A DNA stretch of 64,000 bases from Bradyrhizobium stylosanthis (GCF_001641335.1 NZ_LVEM01000004.1:872100-936099), one strand, 5' to 3'; shown: positions 43,501 to 51,606, counted from the stretch's first letter. The notes: generated by a model not told the origin, from the letters alone. Numbers and translations: made by a program.

Positions 43501-43996
43501 CGAGGAAGGCGGACGCCTCTCCGTGCGCGGGCCGAACGTGATGCTCGGATACTTGCGGGCCGAAAATCCCGGCGTGCTCGAAAAGCTTCCCGAAGGCTGG
43601 CATGACACCGGCGACATCGTGGCGATCGACGCCGCCGGCTTCATCACGATCAAGGGCCGCGCCAAGCGCTTTGCGAAGATCGCGGGCGAAATGGTCTCGC
43701 TGTCGGCGGTCGAAGCCATCGCGACGGCGCTGTGGCCGCAGGCCGGCTCGGTCGCCGTGTCGATCCCCGACCAGCGCAAGGGCGAGCGCATCGTGCTGCT
43801 GACGACGGAAAAGGCCGCCGAACGCAGCGCGATGCAGGCCCAGGCCAAGACGATCGGCGCCTCCGAGCTGACCGTCCCCGCGACGATCCTCGTGGTCGAC
43901 AAGGTGCCGCTGCTCGGCACCGGCAAGACCGACTACGTCACGGCAACGACGATGGCCCGCGAGCAGGCGTCCTCGCCGGAGCGCGAGGTCGCGTAA
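40592..43996 (+). CDS. aas: Three-domain MFS / acyltransferase / acyl-ACP synthetase
   Basis: This 1134-residue membrane protein fuses three activities usually found as LplT and Aas, for re-acylating lysophospholipids. Residues 1-420 are a twelve-segment MFS-type transporter (FWAQFFSALNDNVLKNALVI is LplT-like). Residues about 440-620 are a PlsC-type acyltransferase with NHVSLID (HX4D) and FPEGRIT. Residues about 640-1134 are an AMP-forming acyl-ACP synthetase with LFTSGSEGTPKGVV, EGYGVTE and HDTGDI. The likely role is import or flipping of a lysolipid followed by acylation at the inner membrane. ATG 40592 (MIRELMSSRRFAPLFWAQF) is chosen. Confidence 0.93.
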   Translation: MIRELMSSRRFAPLFWAQFFSALNDNVLKNALVIILLYSAVTGHGDALVTVAGAVFIFPYFILSGLGGQLADKYVKSVVARRLKFAEIFAAGFAAAGFFLHSVPLLFAALALFGTIAALFGPVKYAMLPDQLELGELATGNALVEGATFMAILLGTVAGGQFVAGSAHMGWVASAVVVLALLSWAFASRIPATTPSAPDLPVNANPWTSTVGLLKTLHADHRLWDGTVIVSWFWLVGAIVLSLLPALIKEVVGGTEGVVTLCLAVFAIGIAIGSLFAASLSHVRPNLALVPIGAIIMGFSGLDLAWAIGVTTKGQDIAAIDFATSFSGLRMLADFVAFAFGGGLFVVPSFAAVQAWSAPNERARIIAAGNVLQAGFMVAGSLFVALLQAGGLHVGWIFFGLGVASFGAVWFVLTKWGKEGVRDAGGLLFRALFRTEVRGLENLPPPGTRMLIAPNHVSLIDGPLLHAVLPIDASFAVDTGIAKAWWAKPFLRVVKHYTMDPTKPLAARDLIKLVAAGEPVVIFPEGRITVSGSLMKVYDGTAMIADKADAVVVPVRIEGAQRSHLSYLNSSQIKRSWFPRVTVTILPPVKLPVDAALKGKARRNAAGAALQDVMIDAMVKNAMLDHTLFEALGHAYRDRDTGKVIIEDALGTKLTYRKLILGAQVLSRKLEAGTAVGENVGVLLPNSAGVAVVFMALQSIGRVPAMLNFSAGPVNVLAAMKAAQVKTVLTSKAFIEKGKLDKLMAAISAEARVVYLEDVRASIGTGDKIKGLLAGTAPRVARQANDPAVVLFTSGSEGTPKGVVLSHRNILANAAQALARVDANANDKVFNVLPVFHSFGLTGGMMMPMLAGIPIYMYPSPLHYRIVPELIYQTGATILFGTDTFLTGYARSAHAYDFRTLRLVIAGAEAVKDRTRQVFMERYGIRILEGYGVTETAPVLAMNTPMANRPGTVGRLSPLMESRLDPVPGIEEGGRLSVRGPNVMLGYLRAENPGVLEKLPEGWHDTGDIVAIDAAGFITIKGRAKRFAKIAGEMVSLSAVEAIATALWPQAGSVAVSIPDQRKGERIVLLTTEKAAERSAMQAQAKTIGASELTVPATILVVDKVPLLGTGKTDYVTATTMAREQASSPEREVA

Positions 43997-44001
43997 GGGA
44001 G

Positions 44002-44685
44002 ATGAACGAGGCGCCTCAATCAGGCGACGCGCGATGCCCCGGAGTTGTTCTGCTTCACGGCATCGCGCGCACCTCGGCATCCCTGGCCAAGCTGGAACGG
44101 GCGCTTCAGGGAAGCGGCTTCACGACGCTCAACATCGACTATCCCAGCCGGCGCGAACCGATCGCGGACATCGCGGACGACATCCATCCGGCGATCGCCC
44201 GTCTCGCCGAGCGGGACGCGCCGCTGCATTTCGTCGCGCATTCGATGGGCGGCCTCGTCGCGCGCGCCTATATCGCAAGACACCGGCCGGCGCGGCTCGG
44301 CCGTGTCGTGATGCTGGGCACGCCGAACAGCGGCAGCGAGGTCGCCGACCTGCTGCAGGGATTTTCACCCTACCGCGCATTCTACGGGCCGGCCGGCCTC
44401 GAGCTCACCACCACACCCGCGGCCGCGCCGAATGTCCTTCCCGCGATCGACTATCCGGTCGGCGTGATCGCAGGAAACCGCTTCATCGATCCCGTTGCCG
44501 GCCTCCTGGTTCTGCCGAAACCGAATGACGGGCGGGTCTCGGTGCGAAGCGCGATGCTGCCCGGCATGACCGACCATGTCATCGTGAAGGCGTCACACAC
44601 CGGGCTTCCACGTCACCCCGCCGCGATCGAACAGACCATCGCCTTCCTGCGCGACGGCCGCTTCCGCGCCGCCTCCGTCACCTGA
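44002..44685 (+). CDS. Alpha/beta hydrolase, lipase-like
   Basis: This 227-residue protein has the alpha/beta hydrolase order: VVLLHGIARTSASLAKLE (oxyanion His-Gly), FVAHSMGGLVAR with the nucleophile Ser in HSMGG, GTPNSGSEVADLL, and a late His in KASHTGL. This resembles cytoplasmic lipases or PGAP1-like esterases. It has no signal peptide. It starts five bases after the aas stop with AAGGGAG upstream, so it is co-transcribed with aas and may act on the same lipids. The 3' end overlaps dsbB by eight bases. Confidence 0.88.
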   Translation: MNEAPQSGDARCPGVVLLHGIARTSASLAKLERALQGSGFTTLNIDYPSRREPIADIADDIHPAIARLAERDAPLHFVAHSMGGLVARAYIARHRPARLGRVVMLGTPNSGSEVADLLQGFSPYRAFYGPAGLELTTTPAAAPNVLPAIDYPVGVIAGNRFIDPVAGLLVLPKPNDGRVSVRSAMLPGMTDHVIVKASHTGLPRHPAAIEQTIAFLRDGRFRAASVT

Positions 44686-45244
44686 GCAGGAGATAGCGGA
44701 CCGGATTGTCATCGCACTGCCCTGCGCCGCATTCCAGCACGGTCGACAGGAAATTTGCGGCGACCAGCAGCGCGAAAATCGCAAAGACCGCGTTGGAAGC
44801 GAGCCCGGTCAAAGGCGCATCCCCCTCTCGCTTGCCGATCGCATCCTTCAGGACAAAGGCCAGCGCGACATAGCAGATGATTGCGACCGCCGCGATCAGC
44901 GCCCAGGTGTAGAAATGCAGCCCGAAGAGTGCCGAGCCGTATCCGGGATCGCCGGGCGCAAGGTGCAGCGACACCTGCCGCATCGCGATGAAGCCGGTGA
45001 CGAGGCTGGCAATGAGGATCATCGCATAGTGCGAGGGACGCTCGCCGAGGCGCATGTTGAACAGGAAACCCATGCCTATTGCGATGAACCCGGCCCGCTG
45101 CAACAGGCAAAGCGGACAGGGCAGCTCGCCAAGCGCAAGCTGGTAGGTGAATGCGACCGTCAGGATCAAGGAGATCCCGAGCAACCCAAGCATGTTCAGG
45201 ATCGCGCCGGCGGATCGTTCCTCGCCCATCTGTGCAGAGTTCAT
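44678..45244 (-). CDS. dsbB: Disulfide bond formation protein DsbB
   Basis: This 188-residue inner-membrane protein should reoxidise DsbA by passing electrons to quinone. It has four membrane segments. The first cysteine pair is C43-x-x-C46 in LPCPLCLLQRAGF. The second is C172 and C177 in LECGAGQCDD. Both pairs are present, although the second spacing differs from E. coli. It follows a small DUF5993-type membrane gene with a ten-base gap, so the two form a leftward pair. Confidence 0.9.
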   Translation of the reverse strand: MNSAQMGEERSAGAILNMLGLLGISLILTVAFTYQLALGELPCPLCLLQRAGFIAIGMGFLFNMRLGERPSHYAMILIASLVTGFIAMRQVSLHLAPGDPGYGSALFGLHFYTWALIAAVAIICYVALAFVLKDAIGKREGDAPLTGLASNAVFAIFALLVAANFLSTVLECGAGQCDDNPVRYLLLR

Positions 45245-45254
45245 CTCGACACCG

Positions 45255-45413
45255 TCAGAACGAGAACTTCAGGGGATCGGTCGCGTGGTGGAAGAACCAT
45301 GCGACTGTCACAACGACCGTTGCGCCCCACATCACATAGCTCAGTCCCGGGCGCGCATGCCAGACGGACGCACAGCCCGCGAGCGCCAGCAGGAACGGCA
45401 GAAACATGTACAT
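45255..45413 (-). CDS. Small membrane protein, DUF5993-like
   Basis: This 52-residue protein starts MYMFLPFLLALAGCASVW, has a second hydrophobic segment VMWGATVVVTVAWFF, and ends HHATDPLKFSF. That ending is characteristic of a small family often encoded next to dsbB. It is probably an inner-membrane partner of DsbB. ATG 45413 was chosen over a longer upstream frame. Confidence 0.7.
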   Translation of the reverse strand: MYMFLPFLLALAGCASVWHARPGLSYVMWGATVVVTVAWFFHHATDPLKFSF

Positions 45414-45484
45414 GAGGCACGGCTCCTCGACCGATTCGCGCATCGCGCGAACGGCCCAAGAGATACGTCAGCCCGGCATACCCC

Positions 45485-46591
45485 TCAAGAGCCGGCTTCG
45501 CTGCGCCGCTCCTGCGCGTAGCGAACCAGGGCCACGAAGCGATAGATGCCGTGGACGAACTTGCCATAGGGCATGGTGATGAACAGCGCGAACACCGCGC
45601 CGAGATGAAGCGCCAGCAGCGGTCCCATCGCGGCAGTCTCACGCAGGATCAGAAGCAGCATGCCGGTGAGGCCGGTCAGGAACAGCATGGCGATGAAGCC
45701 GACGTCCATGCCGTAGCGGTTCTCGTCGAGCAGCGCCGGATCGCGCCGCATCTTGGCCATGAACAGGCCGACCGGTCCGACGATCAGGCCGACACCGCCG
45801 AGCGTGCCCAGCACGACGGGCAGGTCCCACCACGGATAGGGCGCCTCGCGGCCAAGGAGATAATGATACAGCGTGCCCACGGACGTCGCGGCGAAGCAGA
45901 GCAGGAAGCCGTAGAACGTCAGATGGTGATACTGCTTGCGCCGGCCGGTCGGCTTGTCGTCCTCGTTGTAGCAGCCGACGCCGCCGCCATGGAGATAGCG
46001 CAACTCGCCGGCGTCGCGGATCGCCTGGAAGATCGAGCCGCCCTCGGCGCGGCCACCGATCGGCGGGCTGATGTCGCGCCAGAACGCGCGCACGCTCATG
46101 ACCAGCGCGAGAATAGCGTAGAGGAAGGCAACGCTGAACAACGCGGCCATCGCCTTATGCGGCATCAGCTTGTAGAAGGCGCCGGGCCCGGTGTGGACGC
46201 CGAACAGCACGCTGCGGTCGTTCAGCGCGGCGAAGCCGAAGATGAAAGCCGCCATGCTCAGCGCGGCAACGACACTGATAACGAGCCCGTTGCGCGCGAA
46301 GGCGCCGGAGAGCGCCTGCGGCCAGGCATAGGCCGCATAGGACTCGGCGCGCGCGACAGCGAGCGTCTGGGGAACGTTGACGTTGAACTCGTGCGGCGGC
46401 GAGAACTGGCAGTCGACATAGCAGGCGCCGCAGGAATGGCAGAGATTGGCGAGGTAGTTGAGATCGCCATCGGAGAAGGCGCGGCGCATCTCCATGGCGG
46501 GAAATACCGCGCAAAGACCCTCGCAGTAGCGGCAGGAATTGCAGACCGTCATCAGACGGTCGGCTTCGTCCAAAATTCTGGTTCCGTGCAT
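45485..46591 (-). CDS. tcuB: TcuB-like membrane electron carrier, iron-sulfur protein
   Basis: This 368-residue protein should oxidise the reduced flavin of TcuA and pass electrons to the membrane pool. The N-terminus has two ferredoxin-type cysteine sets, C17/C20/C23/C27 (CNSCRYCEGLC) and C51/C54/C57/C61 (CHSCGACYVDC). Six hydrophobic segments follow, with several conserved His (YHHLTFYGF, LYHYLLGRE) that could bind haem. It is the last gene of the tcuA-esterase-tcuB operon and starts four bases after the esterase stop. Confidence 0.88.
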   Translation of the reverse strand: MHGTRILDEADRLMTVCNSCRYCEGLCAVFPAMEMRRAFSDGDLNYLANLCHSCGACYVDCQFSPPHEFNVNVPQTLAVARAESYAAYAWPQALSGAFARNGLVISVVAALSMAAFIFGFAALNDRSVLFGVHTGPGAFYKLMPHKAMAALFSVAFLYAILALVMSVRAFWRDISPPIGGRAEGGSIFQAIRDAGELRYLHGGGVGCYNEDDKPTGRRKQYHHLTFYGFLLCFAATSVGTLYHYLLGREAPYPWWDLPVVLGTLGGVGLIVGPVGLFMAKMRRDPALLDENRYGMDVGFIAMLFLTGLTGMLLLILRETAAMGPLLALHLGAVFALFITMPYGKFVHGIYRFVALVRYAQERRSEAGS

Positions 46592-46595
46592 GGCT

Positions 46596-47624
46596 CTACT
46601 TCGTCAGGCCCTTGGCCTCGAGCCATTTCTGGATCAGGCCCGCGACCTCGATGTTGTTCTTGTCCATCATCACCATGTGCGAATTGCCCTTGATGCCGGC
46701 CTGCGGGAGGTCGACGACGTCGACGCTGCCCCCGGCCGCCTTGATGGCGTCCGCAAAGGCGATGCCGTTGGCGCGGATCTTGGGCCAGCGCGAGTCCTTC
46801 TCGATATAGTCGCCATAGATGATGAGGGTCGGGATGTTCTTCAGCACATCCGCCTTGGCGGGGTCGCCGAGGCCGGCCGGCTCGATCGCGATCAGCGCCT
46901 TGACCTTGTCGGGCCGGGCTTGCGCCACCTTGAAGCCGAAGCTGCCGGCCTGGCTGTGGAACAGCAGCACCGAGGGGCCGACGCGATCGATCTCGGCGAT
47001 ATAGGCGGCGATGGTCGCATCATCCGTCGTGGTCCAGCGCGGGACGTTCTGCTTGACGAAGTTCTCGTAGCCCTCGACCGGAAACTGGTTGCCCGGCAGC
47101 AGCTTTCGCTTGGCGGGATCCGGATCGTAGGAGTTTGGTCCGTCGCCGATGCGGAAGCGCTCGAACGGATTGGACGTGGTCAGGAAAACCGGCTCGCTCT
47201 TGAAGATATCAGGGTATTGCGCCCAGCCTGCGCGCCCGCGCTCCACCGCGTCGGAATTGTAGACCGCCCATCCCTTGCGCAGAAAATAGTTCAGCCAGCC
47301 TTCGCGCCCGTCGGGCGTGGTCTCGTAGGTGACGCCGGTCAGCCCGCCGCCGTGCCACATCAGCAGCGGATAGGCCCCCTTCTCGTTCGCCGGCAGGAAA
47401 TATTGCACATACATCTGCTCGACCTGATAGGTGCCGTTGGGATCGACCTTGGCCGGCACGCCGCCGGGCGTGAACACGACTTCCTTCACCGGCTTTCCGG
47501 AGATCTCGACGAGGCGCCCGCCGACGTGGAACGACCCCATGTCGCGCAGGGTGATCGGCTCGCCGGCGCGGGCTTGGCCGACCATCAGCAGCGCCGCGAT
47601 CGAAACTATGGCAATGCGTGACAT
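46596..47624 (-). CDS. Secreted alpha/beta hydrolase (esterase) inside the tcu operon
   Basis: This 342-residue exported protein has a signal peptide (MSRIAIVSIAALLMVGQARA). The alpha/beta hydrolase core has LLMWHGGGLTG, VLLFHSQAGSFG with a Ser nucleophile in HSQAG, YGDYIE and a late GNSHMVMMD His. GGGAG lies directly upstream of ATG 47624. It sits between tcuA and tcuB, 30 and 4 bases away, so all three are co-expressed. It may release a tricarboxylate-like acid from an ester in the periplasm. The substrate is not known. Confidence 0.82.
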   Translation of the reverse strand: MSRIAIVSIAALLMVGQARAGEPITLRDMGSFHVGGRLVEISGKPVKEVVFTPGGVPAKVDPNGTYQVEQMYVQYFLPANEKGAYPLLMWHGGGLTGVTYETTPDGREGWLNYFLRKGWAVYNSDAVERGRAGWAQYPDIFKSEPVFLTTSNPFERFRIGDGPNSYDPDPAKRKLLPGNQFPVEGYENFVKQNVPRWTTTDDATIAAYIAEIDRVGPSVLLFHSQAGSFGFKVAQARPDKVKALIAIEPAGLGDPAKADVLKNIPTLIIYGDYIEKDSRWPKIRANGIAFADAIKAAGGSVDVVDLPQAGIKGNSHMVMMDKNNIEVAGLIQKWLEAKGLTK

Positions 47625-47654
47625 GGTTTCTCCCATTGTCTTTCTTCTTGATCC

Positions 47655-49046
47655 CTAGTTCTTCGCGTGCCGCGCCGCTTCACGCCCCGCGATGCGCCCG
47701 AACACGCTGCCGATGGTCATGCCCATGCCGGCCGCATAGCCCTTGCCCAGCACGTTACCGGCCATGATCTCGCCGGCCGCGAACATGTTGGCGGCCGGCT
47801 TGCCGTCGGCCATCAGCATGCGCGCGTCCTTGTTCACGCGCGTGCCGAGATAGGTGAAGGTGATGCCGGGCCGGACGGGATAGGCAAGATAGGGCGGCGT
47901 CTCGATCTTGCGCGCCCAGTGCGTCTTTTGCGGCGTGATACCTTCGGTGCGGCAGTCGTCCAGAATGGTGTGGTCGAACGTGCCGGGCTGCACCGCCGCG
48001 TTGAATTCGGTGATGGTCTTCTCCAGCGCAACCGGATCGAGCTCGAGCTTGCCAGCGAGCTCGGCAATGGTCTGCCCGGCAATCGGCGGGAACAGCGTCG
48101 GCATGAAGCTCGTCACGACGGTGGAATCGAAGATGATGTAGGCGATCTGATCGGGCTGCCCCGCGACGAGGCGGCCCCAGATCGCGTAACGCTTCGGCCA
48201 GATATCCTCGCCCTCGTCATAGAAGCGCTGCGCGTGCTTGTTGACGACGATGCCGAACACGACGGAGTCGTGGCGCGTGATGATGCCGCCGTCGAATTTC
48301 GGCGCGCGCGCGTCGATGGCGACCGCATGGCACTGGGTGGGATCGCCGACTTCCTGCACGCCCTTGTCGAGCAGCATCTTCAGGATGGAGCCGCGATTAT
48401 AGGGCGTGCCGCGGATCAGGAAATTGTCGGCGGCCTCGCCCCAATATTGCTTCAGCCATTCGATGTTGGCCTCGAACCCGCCGGCCGCGGCGACCAGCGA
48501 CGTCGCGCGGATCTCGGTCTCGCCCCTGATCGGCCGCTTGAGGCGCGCGGCCAGGAACATGCCGTCCTCGATCACGAGGTCGGTCACTTCAGCATCGTAT
48601 TCGACGTCGACACCGAGCCGTTCGGCGGTGAGGTAGAGCGCGTTCAACATCGCCCGACCGCCGCCGAGGAAGAAAGAGTTGGTGCGACCAAGGCTCAAGG
48701 TGCCGCCGAGCGACGGCTGCCAGCGCACCCCCTGCTCCACGATCCAGTTCAGGATATCCTTGGACTCCCGGATCATGTGACGGGCGAGCACCTCGTCGGT
48801 CTGCCCGCCGGTCACGCGCAGCAGATCCTCCCAAAATTCCTCCTCGGTGTAGGGACCGGTGAGTATCTCGGTGGCGGCGTCATGGGCGCAGCGCATGTTG
48901 CGGGTATGGCGGGTGTTGCCGCCGCGGTAGAATTTCGGCGCGCCTTCGAGCACGAGGACGGACGCGCCGGCACGTCGGGCGCTGATCGCCGCGCACAGCG
49001 CCGCGTTGCCGCCGCCGATCACCAGCACGTCGTATTTGCTGCTCAT
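47655..49046 (-). CDS. tcuA: FAD-dependent tricarballylate dehydrogenase-like oxidoreductase
   Basis: This 463-residue flavoprotein of the fumarate reductase/succinate dehydrogenase type is closest in pattern to TcuA, which oxidises tricarballylate to cis-aconitate. VLVIGGGNAALCAAISARRA binds FAD at the N-terminus. FYRGGNTRHTRNMRCAHD, NSFFLGGGRAMLNALYLTAE and VLGKGYAAGMGMTIGSVFGR are typical. I chose ATG 49046, preceded by AGAGGG. It is first in an operon with the esterase and tcuB and divergent from a GntR regulator. There is no tcuC-like transporter nearby. Confidence 0.85.
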   Translation of the reverse strand: MSSKYDVLVIGGGNAALCAAISARRAGASVLVLEGAPKFYRGGNTRHTRNMRCAHDAATEILTGPYTEEEFWEDLLRVTGGQTDEVLARHMIRESKDILNWIVEQGVRWQPSLGGTLSLGRTNSFFLGGGRAMLNALYLTAERLGVDVEYDAEVTDLVIEDGMFLAARLKRPIRGETEIRATSLVAAAGGFEANIEWLKQYWGEAADNFLIRGTPYNRGSILKMLLDKGVQEVGDPTQCHAVAIDARAPKFDGGIITRHDSVVFGIVVNKHAQRFYDEGEDIWPKRYAIWGRLVAGQPDQIAYIIFDSTVVTSFMPTLFPPIAGQTIAELAGKLELDPVALEKTITEFNAAVQPGTFDHTILDDCRTEGITPQKTHWARKIETPPYLAYPVRPGITFTYLGTRVNKDARMLMADGKPAANMFAAGEIMAGNVLGKGYAAGMGMTIGSVFGRIAGREAARHAKN

Positions 49047-49125
49047 GCCCTCTGTCCGATGCGGCGAAGTTAGAGACATTCTGCCCGCCGGCGGCCCCGG
49101 TCAATGCGGTCCGCCATTGCGCACC

Positions 49126-49147
49126 TTTGTATACAAAGATATACAAA
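49126..49147. promoter_or_regulatory. GntR-type operator, TTTGTATACAAA plus half-site
   Basis: TTTGTATACAAA (49126-49137) is a perfect 12-base palindrome. TATACAAA repeats ten bases later at 49140-49147, one helical turn away. It lies between tcuA and gntR. The TTGTATACAA core is common for FCD-type GntR repressors, so this is probably the site of the adjacent regulator. Confidence 0.65.
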
Positions 49148-49196
49148 TACGGCGCAAGCGGCATCTCTGCATGGGCAGGATGCACGTCGAGGGAAC

Positions 49197-49880
49197 ATGG
49201 CCAGACGTCCGGCAAAGACAGGCGGATCGATCGCACGCGGCGCCGGCGTGGCGCTCGGCGAAGCCGTGTTCCGCTCGCTGTGCGAGGCGCTGCAGGCCGG
49301 CAGCTACCGCGCCGGCGACCGCCTGCGCGAGGAGGAGGTCGCGCAGCGGCTGAAGGTCAGCCGCACACCGGTTCGCGAGGCGCTGGGGCGCCTGGCGGCG
49401 CGCGGCTTCGTCGAGCCCGCCGGCGGCCGCGGCCTGATCGTGCGCAATCTCGACATATCCGAGGTGCTGGAGCTCTACGCCATGCGCGAGATCATGGAGG
49501 GCGCCGCCGCGCGCCTTGCCGCCGAACACGCTTCAGTCACGGAGATCGACGCACTCAGGGACATCGAGCACGCCTTTGTCGAGGCGTCCGCGACCGACGC
49601 CGCCGAGATGGCGAAGCTCAACCGCAGCTTTCACGAGGCGATCTGCCGCGCGGCACGCAACCGCTATCTCGACAACGCTTCACGGGAGTTGCAGGACTGG
49701 ATCGCCCTCCTCGGCCCGACCACCTTCAGCGTGACAGGGCGGCCCGCGACCAGCCACGGCGAGCACCAGGCGATCATCGAGGCCATCGCCGCGCGCGACG
49801 GCGACAAGGCCGAGCAGCTCGCGCGCGCGCATATCCGCGAGGCGCTGCGCTGCCGGCTGAAATTGCTGCAGAAGCAATAG
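49197..49880 (+). CDS. GntR-family regulator (FCD subfamily), probable tcu repressor
   Basis: This 227-residue transcription factor has an N-terminal winged helix (ALQAGSYRAGDRLREEEVAQ, then LKVSRTPVREALGRLAARG) and a C-terminal FCD domain with LYAMREIMEGAAARLAAEHA, LNRSFHEAICRAARN and HGEHQAIIEAIAARD, where the Asp and His residues usually bind a metal and a carboxylate ligand. GAGGGAAC precedes ATG 49197. It is divergent from tcuA with a palindromic site between them, so it probably represses both. Confidence 0.9.
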   Translation: MARRPAKTGGSIARGAGVALGEAVFRSLCEALQAGSYRAGDRLREEEVAQRLKVSRTPVREALGRLAARGFVEPAGGRGLIVRNLDISEVLELYAMREIMEGAAARLAAEHASVTEIDALRDIEHAFVEASATDAAEMAKLNRSFHEAICRAARNRYLDNASRELQDWIALLGPTTFSVTGRPATSHGEHQAIIEAIAARDGDKAEQLARAHIREALRCRLKLLQKQ

Positions 49881-49893
49881 GCGACCTGTCCGA

Positions 49894-50979
49894 TCACACC
49901 TCGAACATGCGCGTCAGCAGCCAGTAGCTGCCGAGCAGCCCGATGGCCGCGGACATCGTGTAGACGATCCCTGCCGCTCTCGCCGGCTCGTTGCGGCCGC
50001 GCGCAATCAATCGGTCCAGCAGGCCGAGCACAGGCATCGCAATCGCGACGATCGCGATCTGCCCGATCTCGACGCCGACGTTGAAGGCCGCCAGCGCCGG
50101 GACGATCGCGTCCGGCGGCAGGCCGATCTCGCGCAGCGCGCCGGCGAAGCCGAAGCCGTGGATCAAGCCAAACAGAAACGCCACGCGCCAGCGCCTGTCG
50201 ACGTCGCGCGAAAAGAAGTTCTCGGCCGCCACGAACACGATCGAGGCCGCGATCGCGGGCTCCACGATGCGGCTCGGGACGGCCAGGACATTCAGCGCCG
50301 CCAGCGACAATGTCAGCGAGTGAGCGACGGTGAAGGCAGTCACGATCTTGATGACGGGAACGAGCCGGCGCGCCCACAAGACGACCGCGATCAGAAAGGC
50401 GATGTGATCGTAGCCAAGAAAGATGTGCTCGATGCCGGTGAGGAGATAGCGCTGCATGGTCGAGAGCAGCGGCGGCGGTGCCGTTGAGAGCGTGACTGCC
50501 GTCGTGCCGGCATCGAGCAAGGCCTGCGTCTCGGACTGACCTTGCGCAATCAGCACCACCTGGCGCGCGGTCTTGTCCCGTTCGGTCAGCACGGTGGAAT
50601 GATAGACGATGTCGCCGGCAAGGTTCGCGCAGGCGAAGCTGTTTCGATAGATGATGCCGTCACCGTCGGGCAGGATGGCGGCATCACCCGGCGCGCATGC
50701 CGTGCCGCCGGCTGTCACGGCGAGGTGCGTGGCAAGATAGGCAAGGATGGCCACCCGCGCCGCGTCCACCGCGGCCGGATCGACCGCATCCTGCCTCACA
50801 TCATAGGTCTTCGTGCCGACCAGACGATCGACATCGCTGCCCTTCAAGCCGAGCTCGACGCTCACCATGCGGTCGCCGGTCAGCGCGAGCCGCGCCGTCA
50901 CGAGGTTGATCTGATGCGCCTCGGCCGGAAGGCAGATCCAGAGCAGGGCCTGCAGCCACAGGAGCTGCGACCACCTCAC
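49894..50979 (-). CDS. HupE/UreJ-family membrane protein
   Basis: This 361-residue membrane protein has an N-terminal signal-like segment, a periplasmic domain of about 150 residues, and six or seven hydrophobic segments from about residue 175. It has the histidines GIEHIFLGYDHIAFL, FTVAHSLTLSLA and FGLIHGFGFAGAL, which are typical of HupE/UreJ-2-type proteins thought to move nickel or cobalt. The metal is not proven. The start is GTG 50979 with GGAGCGGG upstream. It follows ybaK by 18 bases. No urease or hydrogenase genes are nearby. Confidence 0.83.
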   Translation of the reverse strand: MRWSQLLWLQALLWICLPAEAHQINLVTARLALTGDRMVSVELGLKGSDVDRLVGTKTYDVRQDAVDPAAVDAARVAILAYLATHLAVTAGGTACAPGDAAILPDGDGIIYRNSFACANLAGDIVYHSTVLTERDKTARQVVLIAQGQSETQALLDAGTTAVTLSTAPPPLLSTMQRYLLTGIEHIFLGYDHIAFLIAVVLWARRLVPVIKIVTAFTVAHSLTLSLAALNVLAVPSRIVEPAIAASIVFVAAENFFSRDVDRRWRVAFLFGLIHGFGFAGALREIGLPPDAIVPALAAFNVGVEIGQIAIVAIAMPVLGLLDRLIARGRNEPARAAGIVYTMSAAIGLLGSYWLLTRMFEV

Positions 50980-50997
50980 GATCCCGCTCCATCGGCT

Positions 50998-51471
50998 TCA
51001 CGCCAGCACATCCGCAACGACCGCCTTCAGGACATCCCGCACGTCGGTGGGCTTGAGCCGCACCTGCAAACCGCGCTGGCCGCCGTTGAGATAGACCAGG
51101 TCATGCGCAAGCGCGCTCTGTTCGATCACGGTGCGGACAGGCTTGCGCTGCCCGAACGGGCTGATGCCGCCGACCTTGAAGCCGGTGACCCGCTCGGCCT
51201 CGGGCGGCTTCATCATCTGCGCCGACTTGCCGCCCGCGGCGGCGGCGAGCTTCTTCATGGAGACTTCCTGGTCGGACGGCACGATCACACAGACCGGTTT
51301 GCCGTCCACCAGCGCCATCAGCGTCTTCAACACGCGCGCCGGGTCTTCGCCGAGCGCAGCCGCCGCCTGCAGCCCGATGCTCTCGGCGTCGGGATCGTAA
51401 TCGTAGGTGTGAACGGTGAAGGCAACGTGAGCGGCGTCAAGCGCGCGTGTGGCTGGGGTGGCTTTGGACAT
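50998..51471 (-). CDS. ybaK: Cys-tRNA(Pro) deacylase YbaK/EbsC
   Basis: This 157-residue editing protein hydrolyses Cys-tRNA(Pro) formed by mischarging. Family segments are MSKATPATRALDAAHVAFTV, VLKTLMALVDGKPVCVIVP, KKLAAAAGGKSAQMM and TGFKVGGISPFGQRK. The length fits the family. It is upstream of the HupE-like gene in the same direction, but a functional link is not evident. Confidence 0.93.
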   Translation of the reverse strand: MSKATPATRALDAAHVAFTVHTYDYDPDAESIGLQAAAALGEDPARVLKTLMALVDGKPVCVIVPSDQEVSMKKLAAAAGGKSAQMMKPPEAERVTGFKVGGISPFGQRKPVRTVIEQSALAHDLVYLNGGQRGLQVRLKPTDVRDVLKAVVADVLA

Positions 51472-51606
51472 GGGCCACGTTTACCACCGCGGGGCACGCT
51501 GACACCACACAATCAGTGTCATCGCCCGGCTAGACCGGACGATCCAGTATTCCAGAGGGCCTCGTTGGCGAACTCGCTCTTGCAGATTCCGCCGCGGCGT
51601 ACTGGA

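Noticed and set aside
41138..44080. Open frame of 980 codons antisense to aas
   Set aside because: Same shadow composition (Arg, His, Gly, Asp-rich). The sense strand has clear domains throughout.
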